In this document: positions 35,710 to 44,675 of the stretch, piece by piece
How positions within the stretch are numbered: position 1 is the stretch's first letter
Layout of the letters: every line of letters starts with the position of its first letter
Assembly: GCA_012517965.1 (NCBI GenBank)
Contig: JAAYTZ010000020.1
Location: forward strand, 1 to 60,007
Length of the DNA: 60,007 nt
Source: Propionibacterium sp.
Lineage (GTDB): Bacteria; Actinomycetota; Actinomycetes; Propionibacteriales; Propionibacteriaceae
Direction of reading: 5' to 3'
Made by a program: the position numbers and the translations under genes
The notes under the pieces: generated by a model
What the model was told of the DNA's origin: nothing
What the model saw: the letters and a program-made list of their open reading frames with translations, nothing else
Databases searched by the model: none

Positions 35710-36504
35710 TCAGTGCGCGGTGCCGAGACCGGTGAAGACGGGCTTGCGCTTCTCGAGGAACGCCGCGATGCCCTCCGCGCTGTCGGGGGAGGTGAAGTTG
35801 ACGGCGAACTGCACCGCCTCCTGGGCGATGGCGCGGTGGAGCTCCATCTCGACGCCCGCGTTCACGGTGGCCTTGGCGAAGCTGATGGCCACGGCGCTGT
35901 TGCGCGCGATCGTCTCGGCCATCTTCGTGACCGTGGCGTCGAGTTCCTCTTCTGGCACGACCTCGTTGACGAGGCCGATCTGGTGGGCGCGGGCGGCGTC
36001 GATCGGCTTGCCGGTGAAGATCATCTGCTTGGCGATGCCCGTCCCGACGAGGCGAGGCAGCCGCTGGGTGCCGCCGAAGCCGGGGATCACGCCGAGGGTG
36101 ACCTCCGGCAGCGCGAACTTGCTCTTGTCGGTGGCGATGCGGATGTCGCAGACCATGGCGACCTCGCAGCCGCCGCCCAGGGCGAAGCCGTTGATGGCGG
36201 CGATGACCGGCTTGTTCAGTCCCTCGATGCGGTTGGTGACGGCCTGGCCGCGCTCGCAGTAGGCCTTGCTGGAGAAGGCGTCGAACGTGGCCAGTACGGC
36301 GATGTCCGCGCCGGCGATGAATGCCCGGTCGCCGGCGCCGCGGATGATGACGACCTTGACGGCGGCGTCCGACTCGATCTGGTCGAGGGCTGCGTCGATG
36401 CCGTCGAGCACGTCGTAGTTGATGGCGTTGAGTACCTCGGGTCGATTGATCGTGATGGTGGCGATCGGGCCGACCTTCTCGAACAGGACGACGTCGTTGT
36501 CCAT
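35710..36504 (-). CDS. Enoyl-CoA hydratase (crotonase family)
   Basis: The protein has 264 residues. It hydrates a 2-enoyl-CoA. The oxyanion-hole segments AFIAGADIAVL (about residue 62) and ALGGGCEVAMVCD (about 107), and the segment LPEVTLGVIPGFGGTQRL (about 132), carry both catalytic Glu residues. AAGGAAA precedes the ATG. Together with a CaiB-type transferase and a CaiC-like ligase, the set recalls the carnitine (cai) pathway, but CaiA/CaiT/CaiE relatives are not visible here. Confidence 0.92.
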   Translation of the reverse strand: MDNDVVLFEKVGPIATITINRPEVLNAINYDVLDGIDAALDQIESDAAVKVVIIRGAGDRAFIAGADIAVLATFDAFSSKAYCERGQAVTNRIEGLNKPVIAAINGFALGGGCEVAMVCDIRIATDKSKFALPEVTLGVIPGFGGTQRLPRLVGTGIAKQMIFTGKPIDAARAHQIGLVNEVVPEEELDATVTKMAETIARNSAVAISFAKATVNAGVEMELHRAIAQEAVQFAVNFTSPDSAEGIAAFLEKRKPVFTGLGTAH

Positions 36505-36639
36505 GGTGGTTTCCTTGTCTTGGCTCGGGTGTTGCGGGGGTGGGGCGCTCAGGCGGACGCCGACGCCCGACGGTGCGCACCGGTGCCAGCACTGCCCCGG
36601 GCCGTTGTGGTGGTCGGCCGGGGCAGAGCTGGCCGGGGG

Positions 36640-36960
36640 TCACCGCGCGAAGATCGCTCCGGTCTCCGCCATCGCCTTGATCTGGTCGTCGGTGTAGCCG
36701 ATCTCCTTCAGGACCTCGGCGTTGTGCTCGCCGAAGTGGGGCGCCCGCTGGCACGGCGGGGCGACCTTCGCCGAGAACTGGACGGGCGACGCCGGGATCG
36801 CGGCCTCGTGGCCGTTCTCGAAGGTGAACTTGACGAGGTTGCCGTTGGCCCACGCCTGCGGGTCGCTCGCCACATCCTTGAAGTGCCGGACGCTCTCGCT
36901 CGGCACGTCGTTGCGCTCGAACTGCTCCTGCCAGTACGGACGATCGTGAGTCGCGAACCT
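36640..36960 (-). pseudogene. CaiB/BaiF-type CoA-transferase, C-terminal fragment
   Basis: Only about the last 105 residues of a family III CoA-transferase remain. The fragment has RFATHDRPYWQEQF at its start, then DVASDPQAWANG, and the family-typical C-terminal HFGEHNAEVLKEIGYTDDQIKAM. The full family length is near 400 residues. Homology fades around 36960-36975, immediately before the start of an unrelated plus-strand gene (36978). The gene was therefore cut by a rearrangement or insertion. The nominal GTG at 36906 is not a real start. Confidence 0.8.
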
Positions 36961-36977
36961 CTGGACAGGAACACGCC

Positions 36978-37610
36978 GTGAACGTCGCTCTCATCGCCGG
37001 CGCCACCACCGGCGGCGCCCTGACCGGCTGGCTGGCTGCCCGCAACCTGGCCACGCTGCGCTACCGACGCCCCCACGAACGTGGCCTGCCCGCCCCCACC
37101 TGGCACCGCTGGCTGCCCGCCCTCACCGGCGCCGGCGCCGCCCTGGTCGCCACCACCGACTCCTGGGAACGCCTGCTCCTCGCCGCCCCCCTCCTGGCCG
37201 TCGGGGCCTGGCTCGCCGCCGTGGACGCCGACGTCCAACGCCTCCCCTTCAAGGACGTCGTGACCCTGGGGCTACTCGAAACCGTCACGGTGGCCATCGT
37301 GGCCACCGCCACCCACGACCCCGGCGCAGCCCTCATCGGCCTCGCCGGCGCGACCGTCGCCTACCTCACCTTCCGGCTACTGCACCGCGTCGCCCGCGGC
37401 AAACTCGGCTACGGCGACGTCACCCTCACCGTCCCCCTCGCCCTCGCCACCACCACCGCCGGCGGCCCCGCCCTCGGCTGGCTCTGGATCACGATCTCCC
37501 TGGTGGCCGCCAGCCTCTACGCGCTCACCAACCGCACCAACCCCCAACAAAACCGCCCACTCGGACCTTGGCTCATCCTCGGCGCGGTCGTCTCGCTCGC
37601 CTTGGGCTAG
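36978..37610 (+). CDS. A24-type prepilin peptidase (TadV/CpaA-like)
   Basis: The protein has 210 residues with about six membrane helices. The two catalytic Asp regions are visible: AAVDADVQRLPFKDVV near residue 77, and GKLGYGDVTL (GxGD) near residue 147. It would cleave type IV or Flp pilin leader peptides at the membrane. It begins right at the break of the CoA-transferase, and no pilus genes are nearby, so it may be a stray or an island-borne copy. AGGA lies about 9 bases before the GTG. Confidence 0.82.
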   Translation: MNVALIAGATTGGALTGWLAARNLATLRYRRPHERGLPAPTWHRWLPALTGAGAALVATTDSWERLLLAAPLLAVGAWLAAVDADVQRLPFKDVVTLGLLETVTVAIVATATHDPGAALIGLAGATVAYLTFRLLHRVARGKLGYGDVTLTVPLALATTTAGGPALGWLWITISLVAASLYALTNRTNPQQNRPLGPWLILGAVVSLALG

Positions 37611-37703
37611 CGGCCACCTCGGTTAGGGTCTGGGAAGCGACCTCCGCGGTAGCGATCAGGGCGAGGGGCACCGGGCCAAGGGGGGACACAGGATGGGTGC
37701 GAC

Positions 37704-39104
37704 ATGACCGACGGGCCGAACGACTTCCTACGCGGGCACCCTGCCGGCGACCGCGAGCCGGAGTGGCCCCTGAGCCAGTTCACGCCTCCAGCCAGTCGTG
37801 GGCTCCGGGCCGGCCAGATCCTGGGCCTCAGCGGACTCGGAGTCGTCGCGCTCACGGGTCTCCTGGGTGGCTGGCCGTCCGCGGCGATCCTGGGCTCGAT
37901 GTACCTGGCGCTCGTGCTGTTGTGGCACATCGCACGTGGCCGGTCCTGGCTGAACCTTCTCGTACCCCGGTTGGGGCGCAAGAGGGCGGCTCTCCTGGGG
38001 CTGCCGGCAGCGCTCGCGCTGTTCGTTGCAGGCTCCTTGGGCCTCCCCCCGACCGCGCCGACGGCCCCCGTCACGCCGGCGCCGCAGGCCGTGACGGCCA
38101 CACCGACCCCGACCTCCACGCCCGAACCAGCAGCCAGCCCGAGCGCCGGCAGGCCAGCGGGCCCCGCGGCCGAGGTGCTGGCCACTCTCGCCATCCGCGA
38201 CGCAGACCCCGAACTGGCCTACGACCGTGCGGCGTTCGGCCAAGCCTGGGCCGACAGCGACCGGAACGGCTGCGATACGCGCAACGACGTGCTGCGCCGT
38301 GACCTCCTGGGCTTCCAGGTCCAGCCCGGAACCCAGGGATGCGTCGTGCTGTCGGGCACGCTGAACGACCGCTACGCCGGCGAGACCCTGGCCTTCGAAG
38401 TGGGGACGGCGACGATTGCCGTGGACCACGTCGTATCCCTGCGCGACGCCTGGCTCTCTGGAGCCCACAGGTGGACCGCGGCCGAGCGGGAGTCCTTCGC
38501 GAACGACACACTGAATCTGCTCGCGACCAGCCACTCGGTGAACACCCTCAAGGGGGAACGCGATGCCAGCGAGTGGCTGCCCCCCAATGGTGCCTTTGTC
38601 TGCGAGTACGTGACACGCCAGGTGGTGGTGAAGGCCAAGTATCACCTGACGTTGACGTCTTCCGAAGCGGCCGGGATCGCCTCGGCGCTCATGCCGTGCG
38701 CTGGCCAGCAACTGCCAATGGAGGCGGCGATTCCGTTGGCGCCCGAGCCGATCACGCCTTCGGCGGCGCCGGCTTCGCCCGTGCCGATGCCACTGCAAAG
38801 CGGCGCCGGGAGCACGACTCAACGGACGACCACCACCTCGACCACGACTCGGCCCGTGACGACCACCCGTACTTCAACGACAACCCGCCCCCCGACGACA
38901 ACCCGGACTTCAACCAGCGCGCCGTCCAAACCGGTGGACGGGTGCGTGATCAAGGGCAACATTTCGAGCTCGGGCGAGAGGATCTACCACGTGCCGGGGC
39001 AGCAGTTCTACGACGTGACAAAGATCGATGTGTCGAAGGGGGAACGGTGGTTCTGCTCCGAGCAGGCGGCCCTGGACGCCGGGTGGCGCAAGAGCCTCCG
39101 GTAG
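37704..39104 (+). CDS. Membrane-anchored HNH/DUF1524-type nuclease with a C-terminal sunset-like domain
   Basis: The protein has 466 residues. Two hydrophobic helices pairs (about residues 38-110) are followed by a Pro/Thr/Ala linker, then a nuclease domain of the GmrSD/DUF1524 type. Its core is VDHVVSLRDAW near residue 240, with NDTLNLLATSHSVNTLKG about 35 residues later, giving the D-H-V and N...N...K pattern. A Thr-rich linker (about residues 370-410) leads to a C-terminal repeat domain with GERIYHVPGQQFY and GERWFCSEQAALDAGW, common on extracellular nucleases. It may attack DNA outside the membrane, in nutrition, competition or defence. Confidence 0.8.
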   Translation: MTDGPNDFLRGHPAGDREPEWPLSQFTPPASRGLRAGQILGLSGLGVVALTGLLGGWPSAAILGSMYLALVLLWHIARGRSWLNLLVPRLGRKRAALLGLPAALALFVAGSLGLPPTAPTAPVTPAPQAVTATPTPTSTPEPAASPSAGRPAGPAAEVLATLAIRDADPELAYDRAAFGQAWADSDRNGCDTRNDVLRRDLLGFQVQPGTQGCVVLSGTLNDRYAGETLAFEVGTATIAVDHVVSLRDAWLSGAHRWTAAERESFANDTLNLLATSHSVNTLKGERDASEWLPPNGAFVCEYVTRQVVVKAKYHLTLTSSEAAGIASALMPCAGQQLPMEAAIPLAPEPITPSAAPASPVPMPLQSGAGSTTQRTTTTSTTTRPVTTTRTSTTTRPPTTTRTSTSAPSKPVDGCVIKGNISSSGERIYHVPGQQFYDVTKIDVSKGERWFCSEQAALDAGWRKSLR

Positions 39105-39250
39105 AGCCTTGCTGCTGGCAGGACCAAAGGAGGCTGCGGCGCGCACCGCGCCGTAACAGTGATCGACCCCGACACCGGATCGGGGCCCGGACTCTGCGAC
39201 AAGAACGCCGGATGTGACTCTGGCAGACTCTCTGCGGGAAGGACCGGAGC

Positions 39251-40669
39251 ATGGCGATCAACCTGAAGCTGTCAACAAGGGTCAACGACGACCCTGCCGT
39301 CGCCCCGTGGGGACGGTCATGGTACGGCTGGGATCCCGACGAGCCGATCGAGGCCGTCTGGGCGAACAACCGCGGCTGCTGGTACATCGGGGCCCGGGCG
39401 GACACGGAGCGATTCGCGACGATGTCCTTCGACGGCGTCGTCCGACTGGTCGCCGAGATTCATGGGCGCTCGGAGGTGTACCACCACAACGGCGGCCACC
39501 CGAACCTCGCCCTCGAAGGACACGTGTTGCCCGTCGGCCATCCGGTGCGCGAGGCCCTGATCGGCCGGGAGGTCGACCGGCACCGCAATCCCGTGACGTA
39601 TTTCGACACCACCGAACTGGAGGCCGACCACCCGCTTGACGCGCCGGGTCACCGGTTCTTCGTCGCCGCTCTCGCCGACTTGTCGCTGACTCCTGAGGAG
39701 ATGCAGGCCCTGTGGGACGTGACTGGCCGTGGCGGCGAACACCTCGCCGCTCTCACCGCTCACGGCGACAACTACATCGACCTCCGACCCGACGATGTGG
39801 TGTTCATCGTCGACGACACCGTGGCTGACGCTCCGGTCGTCGCGGTTGCCCACGCGATCGAACCAGAACGGACGGACGCCTCCCCACACCCCCGGCGTCC
39901 CGATGCTTCGATCACGATCGCGATCGAAGCCGTCGTGGCTTCCGCCGAAGGGCTCTTCCTGGTCGATCCAGAGACCGATGAGCCCAGCCCCCTCCCGGTC
40001 GGCGCCGGACCCGTCGACCGCGATCTGGGCGAGGAGGTGCTCAACCTGTGGCACGCCCACCTGATCGAGGTGGGCTGGTGGGGGGATCTCAAGGAGACTC
40101 TCGCTCTCATGGATCGCTACGCCGAGCACTTCGGATCCAGTGAAGAGCCCGCCGCACTCGCCGTCCACGAGGGCGCCAGAGCGGACTCCGAGGACGCCTT
40201 CCTCGCTCTCGCTGGCGCCCAGGGCGGCCCCGAAGTCCTGGCGATGGCGCGCACGTACGTCGAACGGATGGGGCTGGGGGCGGGCAGTTTCTCACTCTCG
40301 GCGCTGCCCAACACCGGCCGATCCGGCACCTATCGCCGGGCGCTCACCCTCAGCATCGGCGGCACCGAGGCGCTCTGGATCGGGATCGACCCGAGGACGG
40401 GTGGGGTCGTGGACTGGGGCGTTCGCGTGACGCCCACCTACGCTCAGCATCAGCGGTGGCTCAACATCCAGGTCGACAACTTCAGCCACGGGCACTACGC
40501 CATGGGTTCTGGAAGCCTCTCGTTCCTGCGGCTCTTCTCCGAGGACGACGACGTGAACGCCATGCGTCAGGCCGTGCGGGAACTCACGTCGACGACGCAC
40601 GCCGCGCAACGGAAGGGCTGGCACAACCCCTACCTGGAAGCCGCCGTTCTCGAACCGCCCACCCCCTGA
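39251..40669 (+). CDS. Unknown 472-residue protein facing mcrC
   Basis: The start ATG is preceded by AAGGACCGGAG. The protein has no signal peptide or membrane segment. The N-terminal 130 residues are Trp/Gly/His-rich (PWGRSWYGWDPDEP, then EVYHHNGGHPN). The middle is acidic. The C-terminal part (about residues 330-460) looks like an alpha/beta domain with GIDPRTGGVVDWGVRV. I recognise no family. Its 3' end overlaps the mcrC 3' end by 40 bases on opposite strands, so it is wedged against the defence operon and could belong to the island. Confidence 0.75.
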   Translation: MAINLKLSTRVNDDPAVAPWGRSWYGWDPDEPIEAVWANNRGCWYIGARADTERFATMSFDGVVRLVAEIHGRSEVYHHNGGHPNLALEGHVLPVGHPVREALIGREVDRHRNPVTYFDTTELEADHPLDAPGHRFFVAALADLSLTPEEMQALWDVTGRGGEHLAALTAHGDNYIDLRPDDVVFIVDDTVADAPVVAVAHAIEPERTDASPHPRRPDASITIAIEAVVASAEGLFLVDPETDEPSPLPVGAGPVDRDLGEEVLNLWHAHLIEVGWWGDLKETLALMDRYAEHFGSSEEPAALAVHEGARADSEDAFLALAGAQGGPEVLAMARTYVERMGLGAGSFSLSALPNTGRSGTYRRALTLSIGGTEALWIGIDPRTGGVVDWGVRVTPTYAQHQRWLNIQVDNFSHGHYAMGSGSLSFLRLFSEDDDVNAMRQAVRELTSTTHAAQRKGWHNPYLEAAVLEPPTP

Positions 40670-41862
40670 AGGCCGTCGCTGCGCGCGCCAACCATGGCTG
40701 CAGCCAGGTCCCGCACCGCTCCGATCAGCGCCTGCGGCTCAGCTTCCAGATCCAGAGTGTGCGCCACGATCCGGACGCCGGCGTTCTGCACCACGTGCTC
40801 GCGGGCGTCCTCGAACCCCTTCGCGTAGACCAGGTGCCCGACCGGCAGGCCGAGCACCGTGCAGTACGCAAGCAACTGGTACAGGTCCGCCTGCGGAAAA
40901 CCGCTGGGCTTCTCGGCCTTGTACTTGGCGTCCACCACCACCTGGGGGAGTCCGGCGTCCGACCACACGAAGTCCGGACGCACCGGCACCGTCTCGGCCT
41001 CGTCCAGGTGGGTGCGGTACTGCAACCGCGACCTTCCCCCGAACGGCCGGAACGCCTCCCGCAACGCGACCGTCACGAAGCCCTCGAAGATCGTCGCCAT
41101 GTTGAACAGGTAGCCCGACACCACCAGGTCCCCCACCCGCTGCTCGAACGACCGCCCCGCCAGCACCAACTCCGCCAACTCCAACGCCGGCACGTATCGC
41201 GCGTTCAACCGCGACGGCGTCCACGAAGGCCGGACGCCGCCCCGCGGCGGGGCGGTCACGTCGGCCAACTGCAACCGCAGCCGCTGCAACCCCGCCCGAT
41301 GCCGGACGCCGACCCGCGGCGTCCGCAACAACTGCTCCACCGCCGCCAACAGCAGCTGGTTCTCGGCGATGTCGACGGTGAACTCGTCGTAACGCACCTC
41401 CAGCGGGATGCTCCGCCCCCACCGGCGCCGCAACTGGTCCGCCTCCCGCACCCGGCCCCGCACCACCACCAACGTGTCGTCGATGGTCAGGTACCCCTTG
41501 AGCAGTCCCTGCTCCAACGCACGCTTCGCCAACCGCACGAACGCGTCCGCGAGCGCCTCGGGCAGGTCCGCGTCGGCGTCCAACCGCACCCGGTCCTCGC
41601 GCCAGAAGTCCGGACGCCGCGCGTACCCCATCAGAAACACCAACCGGTTGATGTCGATCTTCGGCTCGATCACCACCTGCAACCCGGCCACGCTGACAAC
41701 CCCGATCTGGGTTCCCGGGGTTACCTCCCACCGGCCCGGACGGTCCGTCAGCGCGACCTGGACGACCCCCGCCGCGGCCAACGCGTCCGCGACCGGACGC
41801 CGCAACTCCACCAACCGCGGCGGGTCACCCTCACGCAGGATCAGCGGGTTCGCCACCACCAC
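40630..41862 (-). CDS. mcrC: McrC-type restriction endonuclease subunit
   Basis: The protein has about 410 residues. The partner of McrB, it supplies the nuclease in modification-dependent (type IV) restriction. The N-terminal beta domain contains GVVSVAGLQVVIEPKIDINRLV, split at Pro-Lys. The C-terminal PD-(D/E)xK site is RPDFVW followed by VVVDAKYK near residue 315. Three consecutive GTG codons (41862, 41859, 41856) are possible starts, all inside the end of mcrB, which implies coupled translation. The frame continues upstream within mcrB, but these coupled GTGs are preferred. Confidence 0.9.
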   Translation of the reverse strand: MVVANPLILREGDPPRLVELRRPVADALAAAGVVQVALTDRPGRWEVTPGTQIGVVSVAGLQVVIEPKIDINRLVFLMGYARRPDFWREDRVRLDADADLPEALADAFVRLAKRALEQGLLKGYLTIDDTLVVVRGRVREADQLRRRWGRSIPLEVRYDEFTVDIAENQLLLAAVEQLLRTPRVGVRHRAGLQRLRLQLADVTAPPRGGVRPSWTPSRLNARYVPALELAELVLAGRSFEQRVGDLVVSGYLFNMATIFEGFVTVALREAFRPFGGRSRLQYRTHLDEAETVPVRPDFVWSDAGLPQVVVDAKYKAEKPSGFPQADLYQLLAYCTVLGLPVGHLVYAKGFEDAREHVVQNAGVRIVAHTLDLEAEPQALIGAVRDLAAAMVGARSDGLQGVGGSRTAASR

Positions 41863-43990
41863 TCCCCGCCTGATCGGACGCTGCCCGGCCGGCCACCCGG
41901 GCCCGGATCGTGTCCAGCCCGTACCGGGCCCGGACATCGGTGCCGTCGCCGTAGTGGTGTTCCTCCAACAACGGCAGGATCGCGGTCCGCCACGCCCGCT
42001 CCAGGCCGCCCGGCTCGTGCACCGCCTTCCGCATGAAGTACGACGGCCCGATCTTGAAGTCCGGGTCCTCGATCCGCCGGTTCAACTCGTCCAGCAGGTC
42101 CGCGACGCCCACATCGAGCCCGGACGCCGCCAGCCACCTGCGCAACACCCCGCTGGTGGGCGGCTCGGACGGGTGCAGCGGCACGAACGCGAACCGGCGC
42201 CGCATCGCCGCGTCCACCAGGGCGATCGACCGGTCGGCGGTATTCATCGTGCCGATGATGAACACGTTCTCCGGCAGCGTGAAGCCGATGTCGTCATCGG
42301 TGGCGTACAGCAGGTCGACGTTCTGACTGCGGTACTCCAGCAGGAAGTACAACTCCCCGAAGATCTTCGCCAGGTTGCCGCGGTTGATCTCGTCGATGAT
42401 CAGGAAGAACGGCGTCGACGGACTCTCCCGCGCGGCGTCTACCGTCTTGCGCAACGGACCCGGCTTGAGCTTGAACCCGCCCTCCTCCAACGGCCGGTAG
42501 CCCTCGAAGAAGTCCTCATACGAGTACGCCGGATGGAACTGCACCAGCCGCACGTTGTCCCCGGCCAGGTGTCGGGCGAGCGCCTGGGCGATGAAGGTCT
42601 TGCCCGTCCCCGGCGGGCCGTAGAAGATCAGCTGCGGCCGATCCCGCAACAGGTCGACGCACTCCTGCAACCACGCCCGATCCACATTCAGCGACTCAGC
42701 GAGAGCCTCGGTGGCATCCGGCAGCGCCAGCTCACGAACAACGACCGGCGCGGCGGGCGGCTCATCGACCTCGATGACGGTGGTCTGCGCCGTGAGCAGT
42801 TGCTCCAACAGGTCCAGCTGCTGGGTCATCTCCACCACGTCGTACTGCACTTGCAATCGGGCCTTGATCTCACTGGCCAAGTCGCCGTAATCGAACCCCT
42901 CCGGCGCCCACTCCACCGCACGCCGCAGGTTCGACAACCCATCCGACGACTTCACGTACTCGGCCGGCCCGGTGATCCGGCCCAGATACAACTGCCCCTG
43001 GCTGGTGGTCGCGATGAGGTCGCCCACCTGCATCCGCGACAAGAACGCGTGGAACTCGTCCAACTTCGCCGCCTTGGCCGCGTACGAGGTCTGCGAGTAG
43101 TCCTCGTCCACGATCGCCTTCAGCTCCGGACGCCCGATCCCCGGCTCCACCTCGCGGAGCTTGGACGCCCGCAGGGACGCGAAGCCGTCCCGACGCCAGC
43201 TCGGGACAAGGTCATGACCGTCCACCGACGAACCCCGCACCAGCCAAGCGCGGCGCGGCAGTGCGACGAGAACTCCCCGCTCCTCCAGGAACGCCCGGAA
43301 GTCCTCGGTGCGCACATGCTGGGCCTCGCTCGCCGCCCCCGACTCGTCGAACTGGAGCCCCTCGGCCTCCAGCACGTCGCGTACGTTGTCGGCGCGGCCA
43401 TCAGACCAGACGAAGCCGGACGCCGGCCGCCCGTCCTTTCCGAGAACTCTGTACGCCCCGTCGGCGGCCGTCTTGTTCATGAAGTTCCCGACCGTCTGGG
43501 CGTTGGTCCCTGCCACAACAGCCAGCTCGCCGTAGGTCGTCCACTGGCCAGGTTCGAGGAGCTCCAGCGCCGCCTCCAGGATCTGGGCATACCCGGCCTC
43601 GCTGCCGGAGTCGGCCTTTCGGGCCTTCAACCGCTCCCGGTAGGCGCGCGCCGAATCGCTGTCGAGGCCCGCACCGTCCGGATGGGACGCGAGGGCTTCC
43701 CGACCCGCCTCCGTGATCACCCAGCCCTCGCGTGTCTTGTCCATCCAACCGGCCGCGACCATGTCGGTGGTCCCCCAGCCGAGGACGTGGCGCCAGCGAG
43801 GGGTGTCATCGGCGTCCCGGAACGTGGCCCGCTCGTAATCGGTGAACTGGTCGCCCAGCCGTTCGGCTACGCGCGCGTAAGCCTCGAGCCTGCGCAAAGG
43901 ACGACCGTGCTCCGCCAGCACCTCGAGCAGGGTGCGGTACAACAGCCCACGCCGCACCGGCTCATTCGAGGAAGTACTCGCTGTCGTCAC
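41831..43990 (-). CDS. mcrB: McrB-type GTPase/AAA+ protein with three N-terminal DNA-reading modules
   Basis: The protein has 719 residues from GTG 43990 (AGGAG upstream). The C-terminal AAA+ motor has Walker A GPPGTGKT (about residue 457), Walker B LIIDEINRG (about 530) and the McrB hallmark MNTADRS. The N-terminal half appears modular. Residues 10-105 resemble an Mrr-N winged helix. Residues 133-215 resemble the DNA-binding part of O6-alkylguanine transferases (TTYGELAVVAG, RVLGKDG) but lack the PCHRV cysteine (GAYRV instead), i.e. an alkyltransferase-like reader. Residues 308-362 (MQVGDLIATTS, LYLGRITG) resemble a PUA/EVE-type modified-base domain. It likely recognises modified DNA and drives McrC. 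Confidence 0.9.
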   Translation of the reverse strand: MTTASTSSNEPVRRGLLYRTLLEVLAEHGRPLRRLEAYARVAERLGDQFTDYERATFRDADDTPRWRHVLGWGTTDMVAAGWMDKTREGWVITEAGREALASHPDGAGLDSDSARAYRERLKARKADSGSEAGYAQILEAALELLEPGQWTTYGELAVVAGTNAQTVGNFMNKTAADGAYRVLGKDGRPASGFVWSDGRADNVRDVLEAEGLQFDESGAASEAQHVRTEDFRAFLEERGVLVALPRRAWLVRGSSVDGHDLVPSWRRDGFASLRASKLREVEPGIGRPELKAIVDEDYSQTSYAAKAAKLDEFHAFLSRMQVGDLIATTSQGQLYLGRITGPAEYVKSSDGLSNLRRAVEWAPEGFDYGDLASEIKARLQVQYDVVEMTQQLDLLEQLLTAQTTVIEVDEPPAAPVVVRELALPDATEALAESLNVDRAWLQECVDLLRDRPQLIFYGPPGTGKTFIAQALARHLAGDNVRLVQFHPAYSYEDFFEGYRPLEEGGFKLKPGPLRKTVDAARESPSTPFFLIIDEINRGNLAKIFGELYFLLEYRSQNVDLLYATDDDIGFTLPENVFIIGTMNTADRSIALVDAAMRRRFAFVPLHPSEPPTSGVLRRWLAASGLDVGVADLLDELNRRIEDPDFKIGPSYFMRKAVHEPGGLERAWRTAILPLLEEHHYGDGTDVRARYGLDTIRARVAGRAASDQAGSGGGEPADPA

Positions 43991-44096
43991 GGGATCTCCT
44001 GCTCACTTCCGCAAGGCGCCCAGAAGGACCCCGGGACGCCGTCTGTGCTGATCGTAAAGGGCGCGACTGACAGAGTCCGGGCGAGGTTGCCCCAGC

Positions 44097-44672
44097 TCAC
44101 ATCCCGCGCCACAACTGCCGGGCAGCACTGTCGGCGAACCGCGGCACACCACAGCGGGCCAGTTGCCCCAGAAGCGCCGTCTCCGTGATGGTGGGGTTCT
44201 GAGCGGCCTGGGCTTGTTCGAAGAGGACCCGCACGGTGCGGTCTGGATCGAGGTCGAGCAGGTCCAGGAGGAAGTCGTCGGGGTGCTGGACCTCGATCGC
44301 CAACGCAGCGAGTCGCTCGGGCGGAAAGTCGGAAAGATTCGCCGTGACGATGAGATCCGCTCGACCTCGCTGCGCGGCCGCCACGACATGCCGATCGTCA
44401 CGGTCCGGCAGATCAATCCCCTCGACCAGGTTCTCCCAGCCAGTGACCGAAGCGTCCTCGAACGCAGCGTCCATCGTCGAGACGCGCCGACGGGCTCGCC
44501 CGTCCGCCGCCAAATCAGGATGGATCTCCTCGATCGCTGCGATCACTTCGTCCAGGATCCGTTGGCTCCACAAGGGGCGGTACAGGTCCACCTCAGCCAG
44601 TCTGAGCAGCGTGTCAGCAAGTGCGACTGGCACGAGGACACAGGCGTCGAGGAGCGCGCTGAACCGGGCCAC
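44097..44672 (-). CDS. PIN-domain toxin
   Basis: The protein has 191 residues from GTG 44672. A PIN-like nuclease fold is indicated by the N-terminal LLDACVLVP with the first acidic residue, an IDEVIAAIEE-like helix, PDRDDRHVVAAAQRG with acidic residues near residue 92, and DLIVTANLSDFP near residue 106. It probably cleaves RNA. It starts 3 bases after the stop of the excisionase-like antitoxin, the classical toxin-second order. Confidence 0.87.
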   Translation of the reverse strand: MARFSALLDACVLVPVALADTLLRLAEVDLYRPLWSQRILDEVIAAIEEIHPDLAADGRARRRVSTMDAAFEDASVTGWENLVEGIDLPDRDDRHVVAAAQRGRADLIVTANLSDFPPERLAALAIEVQHPDDFLLDLLDLDPDRTVRVLFEQAQAAQNPTITETALLGQLARCGVPRFADSAARQLWRGM

Positions 44673-44675
44673 CGC

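Noticed and set aside
30469-36960. A complete carnitine (cai) operon
   Set aside because: Ligase, hydratase and transferase relatives are present, but no CaiT-type betaine transporter, CaiA dehydrogenase or CaiE is seen. The GntP permease and hydroxyacid dehydrogenase point to another acid.
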